A DNA stretch of 26,541 nt, from IMG/VR virus record IMGVR_UViG_3300042401_002034, positions 1 through 26,541 of that record. The stretch is one strand, 5' to 3'. The notes beneath the pieces were generated by a model, which saw nothing but the letters and a program-made list of their open reading frames with translations, was not told the origin of the DNA and searched no databases. The DNA comes from a virus. Positions 8,161 through 16,145 of the stretch are shown in pieces (position 1 is the stretch's first letter; every line of letters begins with the position of its first letter). The translations under genes and the position numbers were made by a program.

Positions 8161-9828
8161 ATGAACGGAGTAACTTTAGTAACGGGTATTTGGGATATTG
8201 GGAGAGGTGAACTATCTGAAGGATGGTCAAGACCTTACCAACATTATTTAGATAGATTCGAAAGATTATTGGATGTTGAAGAAAACATGATAATCTACGG
8301 TGATGAAAGTTTAAGAGAGCTTGTTTTCAGAAAAAGAACTTCAGAAAACACTCAATTTATTGTTAGAGATGTTTCTTGGTTCAAGGGTGAGTTTTATGAT
8401 AAAATTCAAAAGATAAGAACGGATTCTGATTGGTTTAATCAAGTTGGTTGGTTAAAAGATTCTACCCAAGCTAGACTCGAAAATTATAATCCTTTGGTAA
8501 TGTCAAAAGTTTTCCTTTTACATGATGCTAAGATAATGGACCAATTCAATTCCGATTATTTATTTTGGATTGATGGTGGTATTACGAATACGGTTCATTT
8601 AGGTTATTTCACTCATGACAAAGTTTTTGACAAATTACATAAGTATATTTCTAAATTTTCATTTATTTGTTTCCCATATGAAGCAACAAGTGAAATACAC
8701 GGATTTAATTCACACGTTCTAAATGAAATTGCTGGAGAAAAAGTTAACAAAGTCGCTCGAGGAGGATTTTTTGGTGGACCCAAACACACCATCACAGATA
8801 TTAATTCAATTTACTATGGGTTATTAAGTTCAACTTTGAATGATGGATACATGGGAACTGAAGAGTCTATCTTTTCAATCATGTGTTACAAACATTCAGA
8901 TTTGATAAATTACTTTGAAATTGAAGGTAACGGTTTGATTAGTAAATTTTTCGAAGATTTGAAAAATGAAACTTTGGTTGTTAAGTCTGAAAATCCTACA
9001 AGGGGAGCATCTAATTTAGATACAAATAAAGTAGGTCTTTACGTTATTGGGTTCAATAGTCCAAAACAATTCAAAACCTTGATTGATTCTATGTTGGCAT
9101 ACGACCAAGATTATATTTTAAAAACTAAAAAGTTTTTGTTAGATAATTCAACAGACTTGTCAACTAACGAGGAATACTTGGCAATTTGTCAAGAGTTTGG
9201 TTTTGAACATATTAAGAAAGATAACTTAGGTATTTGTGGAGGAAGACAATGGGTTGCTGAACATTTTGATTCAAGTGATTTAGATTACTATCTATTTTTT
9301 GAAGATGACATGTTTTTCTATAATAAAGACGGAGTTTGTAGAAATGGTTTCAATAGATTCGTTCCAAATCTTTATTCTAAGTCATTAGAAATAATGAAAA
9401 AAGAAAACTTCGATTTTTTAAAATTAAATTATTCTGAATTCTTTGGTGATAATGGAACTCAGTGGTCGTGGTATAATGTTCCACAAAGTGTTAGGGTAGA
9501 GTTTTGGCCTGAAAAACCAAGGTTACCTCGAATGGGATTAGACCCAAATGCTCCGAGAACTGTATTTGAATCGGTTCATTCTCATAAAGGTGTTCCATAT
9601 ACTAAAGGTGAAATTTATTATTGTAACTGGCCTCAAATAGTATCAAGAACAGGAAATCAAATAATGTTTTTGGATACAACTTGGGCACATCCATTCGAAC
9701 AAACTTGGATGAGTCATATGTATCAACTCACAAAAAAGGGAAAAATGTATTCAGGTTTATTATTGTTAACACCAACAGAACACGATAGATTCGAACATTA
9801 CGACAGAAGTATACGCAAAGAGTCATAA
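8161..9828 (+). CDS. Two-domain glycosyltransferase: HtrL/YibB-like N-half, GT-A-like C-half
   Basis: Residues 1-280 match the HtrL/YibB (WlaTC-like) family: VTLVTGIWDIGRG (4-16), a Trp/Tyr-rich helix, NMIIYGDE (42-49), PLVMSKVFLL (111-120), YLFWIDGGI (133-141) and a late MGTEESIFSIM (231-241). Residues 288-555 start a new beta strand, KVGLYVIGFNSPKQF, followed by a GT2-like layout with FFEDDMFFYN (379-388) as the DxD equivalent, and a WAHPFEQTW stretch near the end. The 555-residue length is about twice that of a single HtrL protein, so two transferase domains are fused. HtrL-type proteins occur in LPS/O-antigen clusters. It is the last gene of the operon; a TATTTATT box follows at 9834. Confidence 0.7.
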   Translation: MNGVTLVTGIWDIGRGELSEGWSRPYQHYLDRFERLLDVEENMIIYGDESLRELVFRKRTSENTQFIVRDVSWFKGEFYDKIQKIRTDSDWFNQVGWLKDSTQARLENYNPLVMSKVFLLHDAKIMDQFNSDYLFWIDGGITNTVHLGYFTHDKVFDKLHKYISKFSFICFPYEATSEIHGFNSHVLNEIAGEKVNKVARGGFFGGPKHTITDINSIYYGLLSSTLNDGYMGTEESIFSIMCYKHSDLINYFEIEGNGLISKFFEDLKNETLVVKSENPTRGASNLDTNKVGLYVIGFNSPKQFKTLIDSMLAYDQDYILKTKKFLLDNSTDLSTNEEYLAICQEFGFEHIKKDNLGICGGRQWVAEHFDSSDLDYYLFFEDDMFFYNKDGVCRNGFNRFVPNLYSKSLEIMKKENFDFLKLNYSEFFGDNGTQWSWYNVPQSVRVEFWPEKPRLPRMGLDPNAPRTVFESVHSHKGVPYTKGEIYYCNWPQIVSRTGNQIMFLDTTWAHPFEQTWMSHMYQLTKKGKMYSGLLLLTPTEHDRFEHYDRSIRKES

Positions 9829-9833
9829 CAATA

Positions 9834-9841
9834 TATTTATT
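9834..9841 (+). promoter_or_regulatory. TATTTATT box, 3 nt before ATG
   Basis: ATATATTTATTG ends three bases before ATG 9845, in the only spacer (16 nt) between the glycosyltransferase operon and the next gene. One mismatch from TATTTATA. Probable independent late start site for the small structural gene. Confidence 0.45.
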
Positions 9842-9844
9842 GTT

Positions 9845-10225
9845 ATGGAATTTTATATCAAGAAAAACGCAACACTACCTGTATTAAAAATGCAGGTTGT
9901 AAAAGATGGTAGAGCGGGTTATCTGCAGTTAATGGAAGACTTAGAAGTTTCAACAATTTTCTTTTCGATGATTGATGTTGAGACTGGTATCCCTAAGATT
10001 GTATCTGCTCCTGCTGAGATTGTTGCATTGATAATGGCTGAGGACGGAGCTCCAACCGAATACTACATTTATTTCAAATTTACGGCAAGAGATACCAACA
10101 CACCGGGTAGATATCAAGGTCAATTCTTAATTAAGAATGACGAGGGTAATTTAATTCTCCCGATTCGTGAAGAACTTTATATCAATGTTCAAGATAGTTT
10201 TATTTCTGAGACAGCTTGTTGTTAA
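9845..10225 (+). CDS. Small beta-rich virion protein, BppU N-domain-like
   Basis: The 126-residue protein begins MEFYIKKNATLPVLKM and contains IFFSMIDVETG, YYIYFKFTARDT (73-84), GRYQGQFLIKNDEG (88-101) and LPIREELYINVQ. This succession of beta strands, with a GxYxxxF element before a final strand, resembles the N-terminal Ig-like domain of baseplate upper proteins (BppU) and similar phage structural domains. It ends in a double Cys. There is no linker and no catalytic motif. The similarity is recognised by pattern only; it could instead be a fibre or decoration domain. It has its own TATTTATT box and lies directly upstream of the polymerase leader. Confidence 0.5.
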   Translation: MEFYIKKNATLPVLKMQVVKDGRAGYLQLMEDLEVSTIFFSMIDVETGIPKIVSAPAEIVALIMAEDGAPTEYYIYFKFTARDTNTPGRYQGQFLIKNDEGNLILPIREELYINVQDSFISETACC

Positions 10226-10250
10226 TTTGATTAATCCGCAACATTTTTTA

Positions 10251-10258
10251 TATTTATT
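10251..10258 (+). promoter_or_regulatory. TATTTATT box in the DNA polymerase leader
   Basis: TTATATTTATTAGG lies 57 bases before the polymerase ATG at 10316, leaving room for a real 5' leader, unlike most other copies of the box. Putative promoter, one mismatch from TATTTATA. Confidence 0.35.
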
Positions 10259-10270
10259 AGGGAAGGTAAA

Positions 10271-10287
10271 TTTCACATATCGTGAAA
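10271..10287 (+). promoter_or_regulatory. Hairpin in the polymerase mRNA leader (possible operator)
   Basis: TTTCAC-ATATC-GTGAAA forms a 6-bp perfect stem with a 5-nt loop, 28 bases before the polymerase start codon. In T4 and RB69 the polymerase represses its own translation by binding a leader hairpin; an analogous role here is inference only. No T-run follows, so it is not a terminator. Confidence 0.35.
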
Positions 10288-10315
10288 GCTAATAGACCAC
10301 TCTAAAAAATATATT

Positions 10316-13105
10316 ATGATATCTAACGAAGAGATAGAATCGTTTCTACATGGGAACGACCCTGAAGAATTTATAGTCGCAATCGAGTTTGACTACGCAT
10401 CCAATTCAATTTACAAAATCAAAGAGTTACCGGGTAAAGGAAAAGAAATTCGAAAGGATACGTTTATTCCGTTTGCATGGGTTGGTGATTTACGTGGGTT
10501 AAAGTTTTATGGTGATTCCAAAGCGGTTCAGAAAGAGGCGATGACTAAATACGGAATCATGATTGACAAGTTAGAGACTCAGGGTAATGAAAGACTTGAG
10601 AATGGTTTAACTTATATGGTTAAGTCTTTGAAGGGATATCGTGAGTTAATTCAGTTTTTTAGAGATGGTGGTTGTGACCCTTGGGGAGAAAAGGCTAAGG
10701 ACAAAATAATGATTCTACCTCCTGTAGAACAATACTTAATTTCCAAAGAAAAAAGATTATTTAAGGGTTATGAAAATTATGAGCAAGTTACGAGACTTGT
10801 ATTTGACTTAGAGACCGATGCCCTTGACCCTAAAGATGGTCGTATTTTCATGATTGGAATCAAAACCAATAAAGGATACCACCGAGTAATTGAGTGTCTT
10901 GACGAGTCTCAGGAGAAGACTGCAATCATCGAGTTCTTCCGAGTGATTGATGAAATCAAGCCGAGTATCATTGGTGGATACAATTCAGCGAACTTCGACT
11001 GGCATTGGATATTCGAAAGATGTAAAATATTGGGAGTTGACCCAAAGAAGATTTGTCGTTCATTACACCCCCAACATTCATTTACAAGAAAGGATAGTAT
11101 GTTGAAACTTGCGAATGAGGTGGAAGAATATGTTCAGACTTCGATTTGGGGTTATAATGTAATTGATATTATCCATGCTGTTCGTAGAGCTCAGGCAATT
11201 AATTCGAGTATTAAAGCTGCGGGTTTGAAATATATTACAAAGTTTATTAATGCTGAAGAACCTGACCGTGTGTATATTGACCACGAGAATATTGGTAAGA
11301 TGTATAGGAACAAAGAAGAGTATTGGTTGAATGTTCAGAACGGAAAATATAAGAAGGCGACTGAATACCAAGATTTGGATGTTAAGTTTCCTGGTGTATA
11401 CATAAAAACTACTGGGGATAACCTTGTTGAGAGATATCTTGACGATGACTTGGATGAGACTTTGAAAGTTGATAAGGAATTCAACCAAGGTTCGTTCCTA
11501 CTTGCTGCAATGATTCCAACAACATATGAGAGAGTTTCCACGATGGGAACTGCAACACTATGGAAAATGTTGATGTTAGCTTGGTCATATAAACATGGAT
11601 TAGCCATTCCTGCCAAACAATCAAAGACAGACTTCGTAGGAGGTCTTTCTCGACTACTTAAGGTCGGTTATAGTAAGAACGTCCTCAAGCTCGATTTCTC
11701 GTCTCTATACCCCTCTATTCAACTTGTGCATGATGTTTTCCCTGACTGTGATGTGACAGGTGCGATGAAAGGAATGTTAAAGTATTTCCGTGACACCCGT
11801 ATCAAGTATAAAGAGTTGTCTGAAAAATATTATACAACAGACCCTGCTAAGTCAGCGTCGTATGGTAATAAACAATTACCGATTAAAATCTTCATTAACT
11901 CAATGTTCGGTGCTTTGTCAGCTCCTCAGGTTTATGCTTGGGGTGACATGTATATGGGAGAACAAATCACTTGCACTGGTAGACAATATCTTCGTCAAAT
12001 GATTAGATTCTTTATGACAAAAGGATATGTTCCGTTGGTAATGGATACGGATGGTGTGAACTTCTCTACTCCTGATGACGCCAAAGACCGAGTTTATGTT
12101 GGTCGTGGATTGAATTGGAAGGTGAAATTGGGTAAAGAATATTATGGACCTGAAGCCGATGTTGCGGAGTATAATGATATCTTTATGAGAGGTGAGATGG
12201 CACTTGATACCGATGGGGTATGGCCTTCATGTATAAATCTTGCCAGAAAAAATTACGCTGTTATGGACGCCAAGGGAAAGATAAAATTGACTGGCAACTC
12301 CATTAAGTCAAAGAAACTACCTTTATATATTGAAGAATTTTTGGATAAGGGTGTTAAGATGTTATTAGAAGGCGATGGTAAAGCATTTGTTGAATACTAC
12401 TACGAATATCTACAGAAGATATTTGATAAGAAAGTTCCATTAAGTAAGATTGCACAAAGAGCTAAGGTTAAGTTAACTCTTGATGAATACAGAAAGAGAT
12501 TGACAACTAAGACTAAAGCAGGAAATAGTATGTCTCGTATGGCTCATATGGAACTTGCGATACAGGATGGGTTAGGTGTAAACTTGGGTGATGTGATTAT
12601 GTATGTTAACAACGGCACAAAGGCTTCACAAGGTGATGTTCAGAAGATGACTGTAAAACAAATTAAAGATACAAACGCATTAAATTTACATAACAACCCT
12701 AAGGCAAAACCAATTACTGATGGTGTTATGGTAAACTGTTATATGTTAGATAAAGATATCTTAGATAAAGACCCTGACTTAACAGGTGATTATAATGTTC
12801 CAAGAGCAGTTGCAACTTTCAATAAAAGAATTGAACCTTTGATGGTGGTATTCCAAGATGAAGTTAGAAATGGTTTGATTGTAACTGACCCAGCAGAGAG
12901 AGGTATTTTCACCACAGCACAATGTGAGTTAATTAATGGACATCCATTAGGTGAAGGTGACCAAGATGATTTACAAAAAGATGTCTTGGATGTAACTGAA
13001 CAGGAGTTAAATTATTGGGAAAGGCGAGGTCTAAAACCTGACTACATGTATGATTTAGCTGAAGAAGGTTGGGAACTTAAATTAGGAGTTCTTGAGACCG
13101 TCTGA
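10316..13105 (+). CDS. Family B DNA polymerase with 3'-5' exonuclease (T4 gp43-like)
   Basis: The 929-residue enzyme (T4 gp43 is 898) replicates phage DNA. Exonuclease motif I is LVFDLETDAL (D164, E166), motif II is GGYNSANFDWHW (D228), and a YLDDDLDET segment fits motif III. Polymerase motif A is LKLDFSSLYPSI (D460), motif B is KIFINSMFGAL (K524, N528, G532) and motif C is VMDTDGVNF (D577, D579). All catalytic acids are present. Two oddities: motif C has Gly instead of the usual Ser after DTD, and the A-to-B spacing is only about 64 residues, far shorter than in T4 (about 150). The long C-terminal part (~600-929) forms thumb and tail; I see no obvious clamp-binding motif. The 3' end overlaps the convergent minus-strand gene by 24 bp. 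Confidence 0.95.
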   Translation: MISNEEIESFLHGNDPEEFIVAIEFDYASNSIYKIKELPGKGKEIRKDTFIPFAWVGDLRGLKFYGDSKAVQKEAMTKYGIMIDKLETQGNERLENGLTYMVKSLKGYRELIQFFRDGGCDPWGEKAKDKIMILPPVEQYLISKEKRLFKGYENYEQVTRLVFDLETDALDPKDGRIFMIGIKTNKGYHRVIECLDESQEKTAIIEFFRVIDEIKPSIIGGYNSANFDWHWIFERCKILGVDPKKICRSLHPQHSFTRKDSMLKLANEVEEYVQTSIWGYNVIDIIHAVRRAQAINSSIKAAGLKYITKFINAEEPDRVYIDHENIGKMYRNKEEYWLNVQNGKYKKATEYQDLDVKFPGVYIKTTGDNLVERYLDDDLDETLKVDKEFNQGSFLLAAMIPTTYERVSTMGTATLWKMLMLAWSYKHGLAIPAKQSKTDFVGGLSRLLKVGYSKNVLKLDFSSLYPSIQLVHDVFPDCDVTGAMKGMLKYFRDTRIKYKELSEKYYTTDPAKSASYGNKQLPIKIFINSMFGALSAPQVYAWGDMYMGEQITCTGRQYLRQMIRFFMTKGYVPLVMDTDGVNFSTPDDAKDRVYVGRGLNWKVKLGKEYYGPEADVAEYNDIFMRGEMALDTDGVWPSCINLARKNYAVMDAKGKIKLTGNSIKSKKLPLYIEEFLDKGVKMLLEGDGKAFVEYYYEYLQKIFDKKVPLSKIAQRAKVKLTLDEYRKRLTTKTKAGNSMSRMAHMELAIQDGLGVNLGDVIMYVNNGTKASQGDVQKMTVKQIKDTNALNLHNNPKAKPITDGVMVNCYMLDKDILDKDPDLTGDYNVPRAVATFNKRIEPLMVVFQDEVRNGLIVTDPAERGIFTTAQCELINGHPLGEGDQDDLQKDVLDVTEQELNYWERRGLKPDYMYDLAEEGWELKLGVLETV

Positions 13106-13417
13106 TGATAAAATATACCAATTGTTAACAACGAATCTAAACTCAACACAAGCGTATCTATCCAAAAGAATTTCATCATAATCCTCATCGATTTTTCCGA
13201 TGTCAGGTTTTACGAGTGTTCTTGTCATAGCTTTGACAACTACGTGGTCTGTGGTTCTTGAGTCCAATACAATTGTTGACTCATCGATACCTCTCACAAC
13301 GATACATGCCTCTCCGTTTGTTGAGTATTCTCTTTCTGACACAGTAGATATTTCGGATGTCTTTAATGTTATTCCGTTGATAATTCTCTGTGATGGTATT
13401 GTTCTAATAATTGCCAT
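13082..13417 (-). CDS. Small virion-type protein with fibre-like C-terminus
   Basis: The 111-residue product starts at ATG 13417, sharing one base with the stop of the gp13-like gene (TAATG), so the two are probably translated together. The centre has a run of beta strands (EACIVVRGIDESTIVLDS, VVVKAMTRTLVKP), then a D-rich turn (GKIDEDYDE). The C-terminus is VEFRFVVNNWYILSSDG: an aromatic strand plus Trp-Tyr and SSDG, which recurs at the ends of phage fibre and decoration proteins with a shared trimer-type domain. No enzyme motif. Likely a small head or neck fibre/decoration protein; assignment is by pattern and context. Confidence 0.55.
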   Translation of the reverse strand: MAIIRTIPSQRIINGITLKTSEISTVSEREYSTNGEACIVVRGIDESTIVLDSRTTDHVVVKAMTRTLVKPDIGKIDEDYDEILLDRYACVEFRFVVNNWYILSSDGLKNS

Positions 13418-14544
13418 TATATTACGTATATTTGTCTTGGCATTGCTCTAAACTTCATTTGTTTATTTAAGTTCTCAGCAATTAATGCTTCTCTTTCCAT
13501 TACCTTTTCAGGTCTTAATCTTGTTAACCATCCCTCAGGACCAATAAGTTCTTCAATTAATTTGGACTTTTCGTCTTTAGATTCTGTTAATAAAGATTGG
13601 TAATCCATTATAATTTCAGAGTCAGGTGTTTTCAAATTTCCACTATACTTACCTCTTACTCTTGCTAAGGTTTCTTTAACATATGCGGTAAACCATCTTC
13701 TTACCCATTGTTTACCTGGAGTATTCAAATCTTCCCAAGTCAAATCTTCAATAGGAACGTCTGTTGGTAATTTGATAATGTCTGGATTCGCTTTCAAACA
13801 ATTTGCTCTATCATCAGAACCCACGTCATAATACCAATACCAAACGGCTTTACCAGCATATAAACTATAGTTATTCCAATTAAATCTTCCACCAGGAGTG
13901 TTGTAAAGGAAAACGTTTCTTTTACCATCAGGTAATCCTGTGATTCTATATGTTAGAGAACCACCAAGGATTCTGTTTAAGATATTTGACTCTTGCATTC
14001 TTATCAAGTAATCAAATCCTGACATCATGAAATAAGAACCTTGATAACCCATTTGAGCATACCCTGCTTCATTAGCACCTAAACCAATACCACCAAAACC
14101 GAATCCACCAACACCACCTAATCCGAAAGCGGTGAATGGTTGGTTGCTGAACCATAAAAGTTCGTTGACCTCACGACCAGCCGGTATTTCGTAGTTTTGT
14201 GTGTTTGCACTTAATATAAAATAATCTTGTTTTAATACCCAAGGACCTACAGTCTGAAGACCAACAATTTTAGAATATGAATATGCGAATTGTTGTTCGA
14301 AGTCCATTGTTCTTGTAACAAGAGCTCTGGCAACAGATTTTTCAGTCATATTAAGATTAACGAGGTTAACCCACTGACTATCAATCAACCATTGAAGAAC
14401 ATATTCTTCATAATCACCAATGGCTAGTTCCATCAGAGAATCCATCATCTCATCTTCAACTTCCACACTTCTAAGTGGAGCACCTAACAGGTGTTTAATT
14501 CTGGTATATATTTTCGACCTTTCTGGTTCTGGTATTACTGGCAT
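13417..14544 (-). CDS. Head completion/neck protein, T4 gp13-like
   Basis: The 375-residue protein begins with the gp13-type N-terminus: IYTRIKHLLGAPLRSVEVEDEMMDSLMELAI (12-42; quoted in part: RIKHLLGAPLRSVEVEDEM), i.e. a short helix, LGAP, an acidic strand and an acidic helix. In T4 gp13 with gp14 forms the neck that seals the filled head and docks the tail. It is longer than T4 gp13 (309) mainly because of a Gly-rich insertion (about 141-169, GLGGVGGFGFGGIGLG). A TATTTATA box sits 4 bases before its start. It lies on the strand opposite to the gp14-like, sheath and tube genes, unlike the usual co-directional neck-tail order, and is followed by a small fibre-like gene. Confidence 0.65.
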   Translation of the reverse strand: MPVIPEPERSKIYTRIKHLLGAPLRSVEVEDEMMDSLMELAIGDYEEYVLQWLIDSQWVNLVNLNMTEKSVARALVTRTMDFEQQFAYSYSKIVGLQTVGPWVLKQDYFILSANTQNYEIPAGREVNELLWFSNQPFTAFGLGGVGGFGFGGIGLGANEAGYAQMGYQGSYFMMSGFDYLIRMQESNILNRILGGSLTYRITGLPDGKRNVFLYNTPGGRFNWNNYSLYAGKAVWYWYYDVGSDDRANCLKANPDIIKLPTDVPIEDLTWEDLNTPGKQWVRRWFTAYVKETLARVRGKYSGNLKTPDSEIIMDYQSLLTESKDEKSKLIEELIGPEGWLTRLRPEKVMEREALIAENLNKQMKFRAMPRQIYVI

Positions 14545-14548
14545 ATAA

Positions 14549-14556
14549 TATAAATA
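14549..14556 (-). promoter_or_regulatory. TATTTATA box, 4 nt before the gp13-like start
   Basis: Read on the minus strand, ATATTTATATTATATG places an exact TATTTATA four bases before the ATG at 14544. Putative late promoter giving an almost leaderless transcript. Confidence 0.5.
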
Positions 14557-14565
14557 TATCTTTGT

Positions 14566-16104
14566 TTATTCTATTTCATGTATCAGAGAATCTATGTTAA
14601 ATGAATATTGATTTTCACTTGTTAACGGATTGTTTCTGAAAATAAGTATCTTATTTGTTTTCTGATTAACAAATATTAACCAATCAGTATCATATTTTTT
14701 TACATTACCGGTGTCTAACAATTCTATCTTGTCTTTGATTATTGACATTGTTGAATATGGTTTAACTTGTGCGGTATATTCTTTATCGTTCAATTTGACA
14801 ATCAAGTCAATTCCTTTGAACGCATCTTTTTTCTGACCGTGACCACCAACTTGAATTACTTTGGCATTTTTACCAAAATATATTTCCATTTTCTTTGTTG
14901 CACTTGATTCACTTTTTTGACCCCTTTTCCATAACGCCATCAAAACTTTTATGATATTGATGAAGTCTTTATTTTCTTTAGTAAAAATTTCACCCTTGAA
15001 ATATTCCAATGCCCTTAAGAACCTTTTTACCTCTTCTAAATTTCTGTTTTCAGGTTTTGAAAAATCAAACAACTTATCCATTTGACCTAATCCTTCAATT
15101 TGATTATTAACCGCTTTTACGATTAAACAAAACGAATTGAAATTCGTGTTCAAGTTATTTAACATGGACCTACCTTCTTTGGTTTCTATTCCATAAAATC
15201 CTGACATTTCTTTTGATGTCGAATCAACCCAAAATTGACTAAATACCTTTTTCAAGATGTGTGTTATACCATTTTGATAAACGTCTTTAATCTTTCTATT
15301 ATTGATTAATTCATTATAAAACGCAACCTCTTTTGGAGAACAAAATTTAGGTTCAGCTGCTTCAGAAATTACCTTTGAAAATCCCTCAGATTCTAAAAGT
15401 TTTGTTTGAGTTCTCATTTCATAAAGTTTGGTAATGAAGTCCCAATTGACAACTTTCCAAAAGTTTGCAATATATTCGTCTCGTTTGTTTCTATACTTCA
15501 AATAATATGCGTGTTCCCAAAGGTCCAACCCTAAAAGTGGAAACCCACCTCCCTCAATAACATTCATCAAAGGATTGTCTTGGTTTGGAGTTGACATAAT
15601 TTTTAAACCATTCTTTGCGGTCAAGACCAACCAAACCCATCCTGAACCAAATCTATCTTTGGCGACGGCTTCAAATTTTTTCTTAAATTCTGGAAAACTA
15701 CCGAATTCTTTTGTAATTTTTTTGTATAAGTCACCCGTCAACTTTTTTGGTTGTGGTGTTAACATGTTCCAAAATAACGCGTGATTAAAAGCACCACCTG
15801 CATTATTTCTTATTGTTTTGTCAAATCGGCTGATTGTTTTGATGATTTGTTCTAGTTCTAAATCACCATATTTTTTCTTTGATAACGCTGCGTTTAGTTT
15901 ATCCACATACCCTTTGTAATGTTTGTTATAATGGAAATCCATTGTTTCCGCATCGATAAATTGTTTCAGGGCTGAATAGGAATAAGGTAATTTTTCTATT
16001 CCAATTTTTTTCATTTCATTAATCAACAACTTTTTTTCTTCTTGAATGTGGTTTTCGTGTAATTGTTTTTCAAGTTGTTGAATTTTCTCTTCTGTCTTGT
16101 TCAT
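14566..16104 (-). CDS. Mn/Fe superoxide dismutase fused to a PD-(D/E)XK nuclease-like domain
   Basis: The 512-residue protein has a coiled-coil-like N-terminus (1-35), a complete superoxide dismutase domain (about 36-230) and a long extension. All four metal ligands are visible: H58 (DFHYNKHY), H108 (GGAFNHALFW), D194 and H198 (LDLWEHAYY). Q175 in STPNQDNPL and Gly at the Fe-type Gln position point to the Mn type; one second-sphere residue differs (GGAFNH for the usual GGHxNH). Residues 400-490 carry a nuclease-like core: MEIYFGKNAKVIQVGGHG, then GIDLIVK (D433), then YTAQVKPY (Q446-x-K448), the Q-variant of D...(D/E/Q)xK. The SOD removes superoxide; the second domain may bind or cut DNA. Its own TATTTATA box lies 20 bases upstream. 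A fusion of these two domains is unusual. Confidence 0.85.
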   Translation of the reverse strand: MNKTEEKIQQLEKQLHENHIQEEKKLLINEMKKIGIEKLPYSYSALKQFIDAETMDFHYNKHYKGYVDKLNAALSKKKYGDLELEQIIKTISRFDKTIRNNAGGAFNHALFWNMLTPQPKKLTGDLYKKITKEFGSFPEFKKKFEAVAKDRFGSGWVWLVLTAKNGLKIMSTPNQDNPLMNVIEGGGFPLLGLDLWEHAYYLKYRNKRDEYIANFWKVVNWDFITKLYEMRTQTKLLESEGFSKVISEAAEPKFCSPKEVAFYNELINNRKIKDVYQNGITHILKKVFSQFWVDSTSKEMSGFYGIETKEGRSMLNNLNTNFNSFCLIVKAVNNQIEGLGQMDKLFDFSKPENRNLEEVKRFLRALEYFKGEIFTKENKDFINIIKVLMALWKRGQKSESSATKKMEIYFGKNAKVIQVGGHGQKKDAFKGIDLIVKLNDKEYTAQVKPYSTMSIIKDKIELLDTGNVKKYDTDWLIFVNQKTNKILIFRNNPLTSENQYSFNIDSLIHEIE

Positions 16105-16124
16105 AAGTTTGAGTTATTCTTACA

Positions 16125-16132
16125 TATAAATA
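16125..16132 (-). promoter_or_regulatory. TATTTATA box, 20 nt before the SOD-nuclease start
   Basis: On the minus strand GAGTTATTTATATG contains an exact TATTTATA, 20 bases before ATG 16104, in the short spacer behind the SNF2 gene. Putative late promoter for the SOD-nuclease gene. Confidence 0.5.
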
Positions 16133-16145
16133 ACTCGTATTTCAT

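Noticed and set aside
11078-11616. Two minus-strand ORFs inside the DNA polymerase gene
   Set aside because: They lie opposite a confirmed gene, have no recognisable motif and no box.
13200-13451. Plus-strand ORF opposite the small virion gene
   Set aside because: Hydrophobic shadow frame; the minus frame has coupling to gp13-like gene and sensible protein composition.
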